A DNA stretch of 52,996 nucleotides from Williamsia sp. CHRR-6 (lineage in GTDB: Bacteria > Actinomycetota > Actinomycetes > Mycobacteriales > Mycobacteriaceae). Shown here piece after piece: positions 33,011-41,349 of this stretch. The first letter of the stretch is position 1. Each line of letters begins with the position of its first letter. Position numbers and translations under genes: made by a program. The notes beneath the pieces are model-generated. The model searched no databases. It had not been told where the DNA came from and saw nothing but the letters and a program-made list of their open reading frames with translations. The DNA lies in the NCBI RefSeq assembly GCF_018474015.1, contig NZ_JAHCSG010000009.1, forward strand, positions 1 to 52,996, given 5' to 3'.

Positions 33011-33802
33011 GTGATAGATCTGCGGGTATCATCGCCCACTAGAGCGTTTCGACACCTTGCGGGCGATAGTCTTCTGCGTGTGCTTGATCAGATCCCGCCA
33101 CCGCTGGCGTTTCTCGCCGACGCGGTGACTACGAGACGTCGGGCGCTCGGTCTCACTAGAATTGATCTCCACGGGGCTGGTGGTCCGTCCGACTCGACGA
33201 TGTCGAGGATCGAGAACCCTACTGTTTCCACTGCATACCCGCGGCCGAGCACGCTTGACCGCCTAGACACCGCGCTGCGCTGGAAAGCGGGCTCTGCCGC
33301 AGGTTGCCTCGATCTACGGGTACCCACTCCCCTGGAGGATGTCGCGGCACCCGCGCCGGTTGAGGACCCTCCAACACACAACTGGAACCCAGTGAGCGTC
33401 GGTCAGCGTTCCGATCCGCTTGATTTCGACTATGTGGCCGTACCTGTCGACGTACTGCGCGACGGACTGATGATCATCCAGCAGAACCTCACACCGGCCG
33501 ATATCGCCGGCGGAGCGACCGCGCTACGCCAGTTGATTCAGTTCGCGCAGAAGCTTTCCGCAGCGCACGCCACTGAGGTGCTAGAACGCATTGGGGGCCC
33601 CGGTCGTCCAATGCCAGGGTTTCTGCAGATCACGTTCGCGCCGTACCTCCTCGAGGAGGTTCCGTTCGACGAACCCAGTGAGCAGCAACGCGACGATCAG
33701 CGTTACCGCAGGTGGCTGGTGGGGGCGGCAGATGACGTCTCTGGTCGCTACGAGCGTCGCCTCGACAGGAAGCTTCGTGCCATAGCACTCGACGCGATCT
33801 AG
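33011..33802 (+). CDS. HTH (XRE-type) regulator of cassette
   Basis: A 263-residue protein. Residues about 34-95 (FLADAVTTRRRALGLTRIDLHGAGGPSDSTMSRIEN...STLDRLDTALRW) are an XRE-like helix-turn-helix with its SxxxxRIE recognition region. The remainder (about 130-263) is a helical domain of unknown function, ending in RYRRWLVGAADDVSGRYERRLDRKLR. GTG 33011 has no Shine-Dalgarno sequence; the promoter position suggests a leaderless message. First gene of a four-gene plus-strand cassette. Confidence 0.72.
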   Translation: MIDLRVSSPTRAFRHLAGDSLLRVLDQIPPPLAFLADAVTTRRRALGLTRIDLHGAGGPSDSTMSRIENPTVSTAYPRPSTLDRLDTALRWKAGSAAGCLDLRVPTPLEDVAAPAPVEDPPTHNWNPVSVGQRSDPLDFDYVAVPVDVLRDGLMIIQQNLTPADIAGGATALRQLIQFAQKLSAAHATEVLERIGGPGRPMPGFLQITFAPYLLEEVPFDEPSEQQRDDQRYRRWLVGAADDVSGRYERRLDRKLRAIALDAI

Positions 33803-33815
33803 CTAGACTGGAGGA

Positions 33816-34310
33816 ATGACGAACGCCGAGCTCGGGAGCGATCGGAACGACTCGCCCCCAACGATAGTGGGGCGAAGCGGTCTCGGTAAGTCTGAGTCCA
33901 TTGCGTATCGGCTCTGGTTGCTGATCGCACTCACAGGTCTGCCTACGGACGAGGACTCGACTTACGAGATCCTGGCTGAACGGCTGTCCCGCGAGGGTTG
34001 CTCTATCCGGCCGCGGACGATCAGAGCTCACCTCAGCGGAACGGTAGTCCCGACCCGGCGAGAACTTGACGCGTACGGCCCCGCCTGCGAATGGTTCGCC
34101 AACAACGCGGTACTCGCCGAAGACCCGCGCTACTACCTGAAACCGTTGATTCAGGCCGAGATGTTCATGTGCACGCACATCATCGGAAGCATCCCCCTCG
34201 CTCGCGGTCGTGATACCCCACACGGCCTGGACGCCATGTCCGTGCCTGAGCTGCGCGCGTACCGGGCCGAATTGCTGAGTAGCGGTCGCCTGGAACTAGT
34301 CAGCACGTGA
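33816..34310 (+). CDS. Second HTH regulator
   Basis: A 164-residue protein. Residues about 25-85 (SIAYRLWLLIALTGLPTDEDSTYEILAERLSREG... RPRTIRAHLSGTVVPTRRELDAYG) have an XRE-like helix-turn-helix followed by a helical tail (ALCEWF-like). Such proteins precede ImmA/IrrE-type proteases, which often cleave or antagonise them. The gene starts 14 bp after the first; GGAGGA lies directly against the ATG. Its stop overlaps the protease start (GTGA). Confidence 0.7.
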   Translation: MTNAELGSDRNDSPPTIVGRSGLGKSESIAYRLWLLIALTGLPTDEDSTYEILAERLSREGCSIRPRTIRAHLSGTVVPTRRELDAYGPACEWFANNAVLAEDPRYYLKPLIQAEMFMCTHIIGSIPLARGRDTPHGLDAMSVPELRAYRAELLSSGRLELVST

Positions 34311-34930
34311 GCCTCCTCTCCCGGCCACCACGAGTGTCTGGGAATCCCCCTGGTGGGGTGCCTCGCTCGCCGCAGCCCCGAGAGGTGGCCGATCAGCTCG
34401 TCCGGCGGATTGACCCCGGACCAATGTGGGACGTCGACCAGTTCGTCAACTCCGTAGCGCGACGACGTCGCCGCCCGATCACGGTCGTCGAATCGCCCGG
34501 CCTCGTGTCGCTCTCGGCTGGGGTAACTGGCCAGCTCTGGACTAGAACCTCGTCGGATGAGATATTGCTACCGCCAGGCCTCGAACCAATCGAGCGACGT
34601 TATGCGATCGTCCACGAAATGGGCCACCTACTGCTCAATCACCCGTCGCGGATGTCTCCAGACGCGTGGGTGGCGTGGTTCGACGCTCTCCCCCCGCACC
34701 TAGTGCGTCGGCGCATAGCCGCGCCCGCGTTCACGTGTGAGATGCACGTGTCAGCACTAGGCGGCGACACCGAAGCCCCGGTAGAAACCGCCGAGGAAGA
34801 GGCCGAATGGTTCGCATCGCTGCTGCTATCCGAAGTGGACGACAAACGTGCTCGAATCGCAGCCCGGCGCGGGGCGGACAAGACCAACAAAACGATTGAT
34901 CGACTAGCGCGCACTTTCGGCTACTACTGA
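34307..34930 (+). CDS. ImmA/IrrE-type metalloprotease
   Basis: A 207-residue protein with the zinc site HEMGHLLLNH (about residues 103-112; HExxH) and an acidic third-ligand region (ETAEEEAEWFASLLL, about 163-177), the same pattern as ImmA/IrrE (COG2856) proteases where E-x-x-A-x-x-FA follows HExxH. These proteases cleave or inactivate partner HTH repressors, as ImmA does with ImmR. GTG 34307 is coupled to the HTH gene by a 4-bp overlap, supporting a regulator/protease pair. Confidence 0.82.
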   Translation: MSLLSRPPRVSGNPPGGVPRSPQPREVADQLVRRIDPGPMWDVDQFVNSVARRRRRPITVVESPGLVSLSAGVTGQLWTRTSSDEILLPPGLEPIERRYAIVHEMGHLLLNHPSRMSPDAWVAWFDALPPHLVRRRIAAPAFTCEMHVSALGGDTEAPVETAEEEAEWFASLLLSEVDDKRARIAARRGADKTNKTIDRLARTFGYY

Positions 34931-34943
34931 TTTCGGAGACACG

Positions 34944-35882
34944 ATGTGGTTTCTCGACGTCGTCACCACCATCGGAGCAACCCTGTTGCTCGCGGTCGGA
35001 GTGATCCTCCTCGCCCGCTCAGGTCCGCCCCGCAAGCCGACCTCGGCCGGCCACTGGTTTGGCCTGGCCATCCTGCTTTTCGTTGCTGCCCGCTTCCTGC
35101 ACCTGCCCACGATCGAGAATGAGATGTCCAGGATCGCAGCCACTCTCGACGGACATCACCAGTGGTACAACATCCCGTACATGCTCACGATCACCTGCAC
35201 CACGGTCGCCATCGTCTATTGCGTTCCGGCGGTTGCCTGGCTCCTGGGCGCCAACGTCAGACTGTGGCCGCCACATATTTTTGCCGGCGGCTCGTTCGTC
35301 GTCATGATCGTGTCGTTCGCGGCGAGCGACCTGTGGAAACGACCGATCGACTATCTTCCCGCCGCCTTCGAGTGGGACACCGCGCAGATCGTGTTCTGGG
35401 GATACGTCGCAACCGCTATCGCGGCGGTAGGTCTGATAGCTCTCGCCCTCATCGCCGGAACGCTGCGAGACTTCCGCGGGCCCATCCGCCTCATGATGAT
35501 CCTCATCGCGTCATCCGCATGTACCGCGGTAGCTTTCGCCGCCCACATCGTGCTCCGCGTGTTCTTCGTCAAAGCGGCCCCAGGCATGTTTCCGCACAGC
35601 TACATCACAAATGGGTCGTTCATCGCGGTACTACTCACCACTCTGGTGACAGTGCAGCTGTTGGGCGCCTTCTTCGTCCCGCTGGTAGTTCGGCTACGCA
35701 TGCGGATTGTCTACTTCCAAATGCTGTGGCAGCAACGCGAAGAATGGAATCTGTCGCGGGAGCTCGATCACCGCAACGTCTTCGACGATCTGGAGATCCC
35801 GGAGACACGATGGGAATGCTGGCGAGCCGCTCGGACACCCGTCGTTGCCCGACGGATGCTGTTCGAGATGTCTACGGTATAG
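34944..35882 (+). CDS. Seven-helix membrane protein (MAB_1171c-like)
   Basis: A 312-residue integral membrane protein with about seven hydrophobic helices spread over residues 5-255 and a basic cytoplasmic tail (RMRIVYFQMLWQQREEWNLSRELDHRNVF...). The size, topology, tail sequence (LWxxL...) and position behind HTH and ImmA/IrrE-type genes match the MAB_1171c-like putative transporters of actinobacteria. The transported molecule, if any, is unknown. It begins 13 bp after the protease gene and overlaps the convergent methyltransferase gene by 11 bp. Confidence 0.75.
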   Translation: MWFLDVVTTIGATLLLAVGVILLARSGPPRKPTSAGHWFGLAILLFVAARFLHLPTIENEMSRIAATLDGHHQWYNIPYMLTITCTTVAIVYCVPAVAWLLGANVRLWPPHIFAGGSFVVMIVSFAASDLWKRPIDYLPAAFEWDTAQIVFWGYVATAIAAVGLIALALIAGTLRDFRGPIRLMMILIASSACTAVAFAAHIVLRVFFVKAAPGMFPHSYITNGSFIAVLLTTLVTVQLLGAFFVPLVVRLRMRIVYFQMLWQQREEWNLSRELDHRNVFDDLEIPETRWECWRAARTPVVARRMLFEMSTV

Positions 35883-36708
35883 CTCGCGCGGCAAACATCC
35901 ATGTGACCTCAGCGCCGATTTTGTTCTCGTCGTATGGGATCTGCCGGCCAACCTCAGGCGCGTACTGCGCGATTGATAGGGCGCTCTCGACACTCCATGA
36001 CGGACCGACCCACTCTGCGGGGGCAGACTCGATGACTGATTCGAAGGCATACCCGTTGCTACCGACCGCTAGGGACATAGCCTGCGTTTCGGCGTCGATG
36101 AGTGCCCCGCGACCGAAGTGAACGGCGAGAAGGTAGCTGCCCGGCGCAGCAATGTTGTTGATTCTTCTAAGGATTCGCTGGTTGGCCGACTCTTCGATAT
36201 ACATGAACAAGCCCTCCGCGATGAACACCGCGGGTTCTGAGGTGTCGAACCCGGCCGCTACCAGGCCATTCCCCCACGAGTCCGACGTGAGATCCGCCGC
36301 GATGCCGTGCCAATTCTTGTCGGGGCCGATCCCAAGGCCTTCTGCTTTCAGCTCTGACACATCGGAACGGTCGATCTCGAACACCGACACTCCTGCCTCG
36401 AGCCATCCGAGGCGAATCGCCCGGGTGTCCAGTCCTGCTCCCAGAATCACTACCTGGCGGATCGCCCTTTCGCCGAGCAGGCGGTCGCACCACGAGTCAA
36501 GGTAGTGCGTCCTCACCGCCAGCGACACGTAGACTCGCTGCCCCTCCACCTGTTCGAGCGTCACGTTTTCTATGCCCAGGCCAGCCGCCGCCACCAGCTT
36601 GCTGGCCAGCTCGTCGGAGAACAATCGGTCATCGCGAGCAGATTCGATGGCGCGCATCTGCGCGGTGATCACGGCCGTTGTTCCTACGCTGGACACATCG
36701 AGGGTCAT
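35872..36708 (-). CDS. Class I SAM-dependent methyltransferase (LCM/TIGR00027 type)
   Basis: A 278-residue methyltransferase. The SAM-binding motif I is VVILGAGLDTRAIRL (about 87-101), typical of the leucine-carboxyl-methyltransferase/TIGR00027 group; the acidic motif II VFEIDRSDV and post-motif AVFIAEGLFMYIEESANQRIL also fit. N-terminal SSVGTTAVITAQMRAIES matches the family. These enzymes are abundant in mycobacteria and some methylate polyketide or other natural-product carboxyl groups. It converges on the seven-helix gene; families of this kind are often neighbours of the HTH/protease/membrane cassette. Confidence 0.85.
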   Translation of the reverse strand: MTLDVSSVGTTAVITAQMRAIESARDDRLFSDELASKLVAAAGLGIENVTLEQVEGQRVYVSLAVRTHYLDSWCDRLLGERAIRQVVILGAGLDTRAIRLGWLEAGVSVFEIDRSDVSELKAEGLGIGPDKNWHGIAADLTSDSWGNGLVAAGFDTSEPAVFIAEGLFMYIEESANQRILRRINNIAAPGSYLLAVHFGRGALIDAETQAMSLAVGSNGYAFESVIESAPAEWVGPSWSVESALSIAQYAPEVGRQIPYDENKIGAEVTWMFAARAIP

Positions 36709-36861
36709 GAGCAGCGATATTACCGACGCCGCTACCCGTCATAAATCCGCCATAGGCTGAGGGGTGGACCAAACTCTAGCGGTCCCCGCGTGTCGCGCCC
36801 GTATCTGATTCACAGGCCATGCAAGGATTGGCGGCAGCAGGAACTCAGAGGAGGAGCGACG

Positions 36862-37284
36862 ATGGCACAACCGCATCTCGGTACGCGCCGCGGCTTTCTG
36901 GTGCGTGGCGTGCCCATCGAAGTTGACGTAGAACAGCTCGCTCATCAGGCCGGTTACAGCGCCGTCTCCCGCTACGGTGCGGACGTGTTCTGCGACCTGG
37001 CCGGATTCGACCAGCTCAAGCTGGGCCCCGACGTCACACTCCCCCTCAACGCCTTACCCATGCCACTCCCCACCAGGATCGTCTCTGGCGCACCGCGCAC
37101 GCACAAGTACACGATCCGCATCCCAGACCAGGTCAACGCCGAGGAACTAGCCCGGCGAGCGGGCTACAGCGCCGTCTCTCGTTTCGCGCGCGACACGTTC
37201 TGCACGCTTGCCGGCCGCAGTGACCTCCGCCTTGGCCCCGACCTGTTCGACGAGGGAGGTAGCCAGCTCTCGCTTTCCGCATAG
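36862..37284 (+). CDS. Internally duplicated small DNA-binding-like protein
   Basis: A 140-residue protein with two similar 45-residue halves: FLVRGVPIEVDVEQLAHQAG, YSAVSRYGADVFCDLAG (about 10-55) and TIRIPDQVNAEELARRAG, YSAVSRFARDTFCTLAG (about 83-128). Each has a short strand, a helix, the shared AGYSAVSR turn and a second helix, ending with LxLGPD. The arrangement looks like a ribbon-helix-helix or small HTH unit fused in tandem. ATG 36862 has GGAGGAG. It lies just before the replication gene and could regulate it. Confidence 0.7.
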   Translation: MAQPHLGTRRGFLVRGVPIEVDVEQLAHQAGYSAVSRYGADVFCDLAGFDQLKLGPDVTLPLNALPMPLPTRIVSGAPRTHKYTIRIPDQVNAEELARRAGYSAVSRFARDTFCTLAGRSDLRLGPDLFDEGGSQLSLSA

Positions 37285-37293
37285 CGAAAAAAT

Positions 37294-37327
37294 GACGGCC
37301 CCCCTGGCGGGAACCAGAGGGACCGTC
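37294..37327 (+). promoter_or_regulatory. Stem-loop before rep
   Basis: GACGG/CCGTC, CCC/GGG and CTGG/CCAG pair in register, separated by two C-A mismatches, around a 6-nt loop (CGGGAA). It sits 9 bp after the upstream stop and 18 bp before the TTG proposed for rep. There is no T-run. It may end the upstream message or control rep translation. Confidence 0.5.
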
Positions 37328-37345
37328 GAAGTCTGAGCCAGCGAG

Positions 37346-39307
37346 TTGGCGCTCACTGGTCTCGATATCCCCGAAGGGACTGTCTTGGATGACAGATCTC
37401 AGGATAGCTCGCACCCTTTGCGGTCGCTAGCTCCTGTTGAACGCGTGTTGCGTGACGGTTTGGTCACGCGGTGGGCTGATTTCTACGACCGGCTGGTCGC
37501 GGACCCCGTCGAGACGATCAAGGCTGTCCAACTCACCGCCGACGGCATGATCACACCGGTGATGTCAGGCACCGCGGCCGAGCTCATGGCCGCGGGAGAG
37601 GCCGCCGGCGCCGGCACCTCACCGTGGGCCGTCATCGCCCCGATCCGTTCCGAGATCCAGGTTGTCGACATCGACCGTTGCGCCGACCGTGTCCTGCAAC
37701 CCCTCCTCGACGCCGCCGAGACCGTCGGCGCGTCCCTGGCGCACCTGACAGAGTCCGGTTCGCCGGACAGCGTCCACGTCGGCGTCACGCTGCCCAGTCG
37801 CGCTGCGCGGCGGGAGTTTGCCCGCCGGGTCGAGGAGATCCGTCGGTGGGCCGGCGAGACGACAAAGGCGGTCGACCTGCGGTCCAGGAACGACGGTCTG
37901 CGCCTCCCGGGGTCTGCGTCACTCAAGCCCGGCGGTGGCATGTGCTGGCCCATCGACACCGACGGCCGGCGAATCACGGCTATCGCCGCGGCGGCACGGC
38001 TCGCCGACGCTCTCGACCAACCGCACCTCGACACCGGTGAACTCCTCCCCTCCCCTGCTGCCGCTACATCGGTGTGGGAGGAACTTGGAGAAGCCGACAC
38101 TGGCGAGCCTGCGGTCATCGCACCGCGCGCCTACCGGCCGCCAACCCGGATGACGGCCGAGCACTTCAAGACCCTCTCGGTGTCCCCTCGACAAGGGCTG
38201 CGATCGCACGTCGCACTCGCGGGAGCATGGGTGCTGTGGCGTCTCGGCGTCCGGTCCTGGCGGGCGGCGGCGAAGTACTACGCCATCTACCCGTGCTTCG
38301 AGAAGTGGCGTGAGCGTGACGCTGACGCCCGCGCCCGCAACCGACACCTCGAACCCGGGTGGGTCTCCTGGTGCCAACGGCACTGGCAAGACATAGCGCG
38401 ACGCGCGCAAGCTCACCGCCCGCCAACCGCGGCGCTGCACGAGCCACAGATCGCTGAGGCCCTTTCCGAGATCGCGCAGTGGGACGACCCAGACCTCGTC
38501 GCGGCCGCCGTTGCAGTGATCCGCCGACGATTCTCCGACGGCTACGGACTTACCCGTCCGATCGCTGTACGAGATCTCGCATCGTGGCTGGGACTCTCCG
38601 CAGAAACAGCCCGCCGACGGTTGCACCAGCTCGCCGAACGGGGGCTCCTGACAGTCACGCGACCCCACGACCGGCATACAGCCCCTCACGAGGCCACAAT
38701 CTGGACGCTGACTACTCCCGCTCGTACTTACCGATCATCTGTGAGTCATGACGTCACAGCCGCCCCCGGGGTAGCGACCATCCTCCACCCGGCATGGGTA
38801 GACTTGGGTCAGGCTGCCCGACTGGTGTTCAGTCACCTGTCCGTCACCCCCACCCCTGCTCAGGCCTTATCCGCATCCACTGGGCTCCCCACGGGAACGA
38901 AGCACCACGGCCTGCTCCGCGTGCTCCACTTGTTGGCTGAGCACGGTCTAGCGGCCCGCACAGGAAGCGGCCGCGCAACGCAATGGCTCCTCGGGGCCAC
39001 CGCCCTCGACGACGTTGCGCCCGCTTCGACCGGTCGTGCGGCGCGCGAGCACGTCCAGGCGCGGGTCATCCTGGACCGAGATGTCTGGCACGCACGCGGC
39101 CACTACGTTGCTGCGCGAGCTGTGCAGCGTCGGCGACGAGCTGTGGGGACTCGTCCAGCGAACGCGCCCGCACGCTTGCAGGATGCGCGCCGCTCTGGGC
39201 CACCCCAACCTGCGCTTGTCTTTTCATCGGAAGGGGCGACGAACCGCGTGCGAGCGGCCGCGGCTCGTCGACGCCGGCCGAAGAGACACGGAACCGTACC
39301 CGGCTAG
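37346..39307 (+). CDS. rep: Replication initiator, primase-like with HTH
   Basis: A protein of up to 653 residues. Residues about 40-240 resemble an archaeo-eukaryotic-type primase/polymerase: the metal pair is in EIQVVDIDRCAD (Asp108, Asp110), followed by a strand with HVGVTLPS and a later basic/hydrophobic core (GLRLPGSASLKPGGGMCW). Residues about 405-440 (IAVRDLASWLGLSAETARRRLHQLAERGLLTVTR) are a winged HTH. This layout fits plasmid RepA-type proteins of actinobacteria that both bind and prime the origin. The last 100 residues are Arg-rich. The start is unclear: TTG 37346 gives the longest frame; GTG near 37445 is possible. It stands beside partition genes. Confidence 0.72.
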   Translation: MALTGLDIPEGTVLDDRSQDSSHPLRSLAPVERVLRDGLVTRWADFYDRLVADPVETIKAVQLTADGMITPVMSGTAAELMAAGEAAGAGTSPWAVIAPIRSEIQVVDIDRCADRVLQPLLDAAETVGASLAHLTESGSPDSVHVGVTLPSRAARREFARRVEEIRRWAGETTKAVDLRSRNDGLRLPGSASLKPGGGMCWPIDTDGRRITAIAAAARLADALDQPHLDTGELLPSPAAATSVWEELGEADTGEPAVIAPRAYRPPTRMTAEHFKTLSVSPRQGLRSHVALAGAWVLWRLGVRSWRAAAKYYAIYPCFEKWRERDADARARNRHLEPGWVSWCQRHWQDIARRAQAHRPPTAALHEPQIAEALSEIAQWDDPDLVAAAVAVIRRRFSDGYGLTRPIAVRDLASWLGLSAETARRRLHQLAERGLLTVTRPHDRHTAPHEATIWTLTTPARTYRSSVSHDVTAAPGVATILHPAWVDLGQAARLVFSHLSVTPTPAQALSASTGLPTGTKHHGLLRVLHLLAEHGLAARTGSGRATQWLLGATALDDVAPASTGRAAREHVQARVILDRDVWHARGHYVAARAVQRRRRAVGTRPANAPARLQDARRSGPPQPALVFSSEGATNRVRAAAARRRRPKRHGTVPG

Positions 39308-39310
39308 TGA

Positions 39311-39572
39311 CGTTCTAACGGCACAACGGTATAACGGTTCGACACGCCAACGTCGTAACGGTAGTGATTTGACGTTCCGGCGTTAAAATGTTCCCACACT
39401 ACAACGGCACAACTTGACAACCCGACAACGGCACAATGCTAAAACATCAAGACTGCACAACGGCAGGCCATTGCAACGTTTAAGTGTTACACCGTTGAAA
39501 GGCCATTTGAGCACCGGGCGCTGCCGTCACCATCACAACGTTCCTACGTTCTGCGTTCATAACGCCAGAACG
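39311..39572. repeat. Partition site 1: AACG/CGTT tetramers on an 8-bp period
   Basis: About 18 AACG or CGTT tetramers fall in this A/T-rich non-coding stretch. Plus-strand AACG boxes start at 39317, 39325, 39333, 39349 and 39357 (all 8 bp multiples), then 39403, 39427, 39459 and 39475 (steps 24, 32, 16), then 39561 and 39569; CGTT at 39373 and 39381 are also 8 apart. A 12-mer ACAACGGCACAA occurs at 39401 and 39425. This is the organisation of ribbon-helix-helix partition sites, such as the ACTC boxes with 4-bp spacers of ParG. It may overlap the replication origin, since it follows rep. Confidence 0.8.
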
Positions 39573-39602
39573 TCCTGACCAAGATCGAGAGAGGACACGG
39601 CC

Positions 39603-40316
39603 ATGGCCAACATCGTTGTGTGTCATTCCCGCAAGGGTGGGGTGGGTAAAAGCACGCTCGCATACGAGCTGTCATGGCTCCTTGACGCTGTGCTCGTCGA
39701 CTTCGAGCATGACGGCGGCGGCGTCACCGCGACCTGGGGATACCGGCCACTCGAACGGCTCCGGGTCCCTGTCCTGGACGCACTAGAAAGCGGGAGGACT
39801 CCCCGGCCACTCAAGGGATTCCACAAACCGAGGCTCGTTCCCGGTCACCCCGAGCTTCTTGATCAGCCACATGGCCAGGAGGACGTCGCCACCGCCTTGG
39901 AGCAGTGGGCGGGGGAGTGGGACACCGACTGGGTCGTTGTCGACACACATCCCGGCGCATCGGCGCTCGCTCACGGCGCCCTGATGGTCGCCAACGTCGT
40001 GATGGTCCCGAGCCCGCTCAAAGTGAAGGACCTCGCGGCCCTAGAGCACCTTGTCGCCGACATGGCCGATTACCCGGTGGTGATCTCGCCAAGCATGGTT
40101 CCCGCTACGCCGCCCCCGCAGATGGTTGCGCGCCTTGAACGAGCCATCGAGGGAACGCCGGTGCAGGTATCCGCCCCTATCCCCGACAGTCGAACTGTCG
40201 GTACCAGGACCAAGCGCGTCGCGATCACGTCGGAGTCGCCGGTGCCGAAGAAGCTGGAGAAGGTCGCCGCCGCGTTCGACGACACGGCCAAGTTCGTGAA
40301 GGAGTACGTCCAGTGA
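39603..40316 (+). CDS. parA: ParA-type partition ATPase 1
   Basis: A 237-residue short (type Ib) ParA without an N-terminal HTH. The deviant Walker A is CHSRKGGVGKSTLAYEL near residues 7-20; Walker A' falls in VLVDFEHDGG and Walker B in WVVVDTHPGASA. ParA forms a nucleoid-bound gradient that moves the ParB-centromere complex. AGGACACGGCC precedes ATG 39603. The ParB-like gene follows with a 4-bp overlap and the phased array lies directly upstream, which is the standard order for ParFG-type cassettes. Confidence 0.93.
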   Translation: MANIVVCHSRKGGVGKSTLAYELSWLLDAVLVDFEHDGGGVTATWGYRPLERLRVPVLDALESGRTPRPLKGFHKPRLVPGHPELLDQPHGQEDVATALEQWAGEWDTDWVVVDTHPGASALAHGALMVANVVMVPSPLKVKDLAALEHLVADMADYPVVISPSMVPATPPPQMVARLERAIEGTPVQVSAPIPDSRTVGTRTKRVAITSESPVPKKLEKVAAAFDDTAKFVKEYVQ

Positions 40317-40852
40317 GCGGTCTCGATCAATTGAAGAGCCAGACGGCCAAGCGCAAGGGCGGCGGCCGATCTATGCCGCCGCCGCGTCACAAGCCTCGTC
40401 AGGAGCAGGTCGAGATCCCTGACGAGCAGGCGGCGTCACCAGTGACCCCAGTGCCCGACAGCGTCAAAGAATCCGCTCCGCCCCAACCGCAGACAGCGGC
40501 CCCCACACCGGCAGCGAAGGCCGAAACCGCTGGGGGCGATACCGCGCCGCGGGAGGTCCCCGCGGCGCCAGCTGAAAAGCCGCGGCCGGCGGCACCCGCG
40601 GCGGCCTCGGCCTCCGCCAAGCAGCGCAAGGTCGGGCCGACCACGATGTACTTCGATGTCGAGACTGACGACTGGCTCGAAGACGTCCTCGCCATCGGCC
40701 GCCGGGGGACACCCAAGGTGTCCAGCAAGAGCGCGATCGCCCGCCTGGCGATCCGCCAGCTCGCCAAGCGCATGACCGTCGAGCAGGTCGTCGAGGAGCT
40801 ACGTCGCGGCGCAGCGACATCCGGAAACCAAACAGGTCGACCACGGCTCTAA
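40313..40852 (+). CDS. Ribbon-helix-helix centromere-binding protein 1
   Basis: A 179-residue partner of ParA 1. Residues 1-30 are basic (LKSQTAKRKGGGR), 35-105 are Pro/Ala-rich and disordered, and about 107-165 (GPTTMYFDVETDDWLEDVLAIGRRGTPKVSSKSAIARLAIRQL) have the strand-helix-helix pattern of a ribbon-helix-helix dimer. The flexible basic N-terminus would stimulate ParA ATPase, and the folded C-terminus would bind the AACG array, as in ParG. GTG 40313 overlaps parA. Confidence 0.8.
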   Translation: MSGLDQLKSQTAKRKGGGRSMPPPRHKPRQEQVEIPDEQAASPVTPVPDSVKESAPPQPQTAAPTPAAKAETAGGDTAPREVPAAPAEKPRPAAPAAASASAKQRKVGPTTMYFDVETDDWLEDVLAIGRRGTPKVSSKSAIARLAIRQLAKRMTVEQVVEELRRGAATSGNQTGRPRL

Positions 40853-40856
40853 CCAG

Positions 40857-40924
40857 CGTTGTAACGCTAGAACGTTAGACCGTCAGACGCGCACATTGCC
40901 TCGAACGTGCGTTCGATATAGATT
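40857..40924 (+). promoter_or_regulatory. 16-bp palindrome, extra AACG boxes and promoter
   Basis: TCGAACGTGCGTTCGA (40901-40916) is TCGAACG and its exact complement around TG. AACG boxes at 40863 and 40871 keep the 8-bp spacing of partition site 1. TAGATT (40919-40924) is a likely -10 for the next gene, with start near 40931. The palindrome would cover the spacer above the -10, so a repressor here would block the promoter; protein 1 is a candidate because the palindrome contains AACG/CGTT. Confidence 0.6.
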
Positions 40925-40978
40925 AGCTCCAGCGTGGCCTGGGGGGACGTGGGAAGCGGAACCCCGGCCACGCGACAT

Positions 40979-41332
40979 ATGACGGTCTCTGTCGCGGAAG
41001 TCAGGAACGTTCCGGTGACACGCGACCCCGACCAGGCTCTACATCTGTTTCAAGCCACGGTCAGACAGACCGGGCCGGGGGAGTGGTCAGAGTCCCGCCC
41101 CCGTAACTGTTTTCGAGGCCACGACCTTACCCGGCCCCGCTCATTGCTGGTGGGGTGGGATTCGAGCATCGACCCTCCGCATCGGATCTGGATCTGCCGT
41201 ACGTGCGGCGACGTCATCCACAATCTCGCACCAGACCAGCAGCGCGAGGCGATGCGGCCGGTACGGCTCGACCACTGTCATCCACACCAGAGCCTGTCGC
41301 CGTTAGCCGGCGAGCCGCCGGCCGAGCATTGA
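40979..41332 (+). CDS. Hypothetical protein with C-terminal CxxC
   Basis: A 117-residue protein (MTVSVAEVRNVPVTRDP...). It contains NCFRGHDLTRPRS and, later, RIWICRTCGDVIHN, so one Cys/His-rich zinc-binding site is possible. No family recognised. The frame is open back to GTG 40934, close to the predicted transcript start, and that longer form (132 residues, leaderless or nearly so) is possible. It lies between the two partition cassettes. Confidence 0.55.
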   Translation: MTVSVAEVRNVPVTRDPDQALHLFQATVRQTGPGEWSESRPRNCFRGHDLTRPRSLLVGWDSSIDPPHRIWICRTCGDVIHNLAPDQQREAMRPVRLDHCHPHQSLSPLAGEPPAEH

Positions 41333-41349
41333 TCGCGGGGTAGTAGTGA

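Noticed and set aside
39311-39572. Repeat array as CRISPR
   Set aside because: Units are 4-12 bp with 4-bp-scale spacing, there are no 20-40 bp repeats or spacers and no cas genes.
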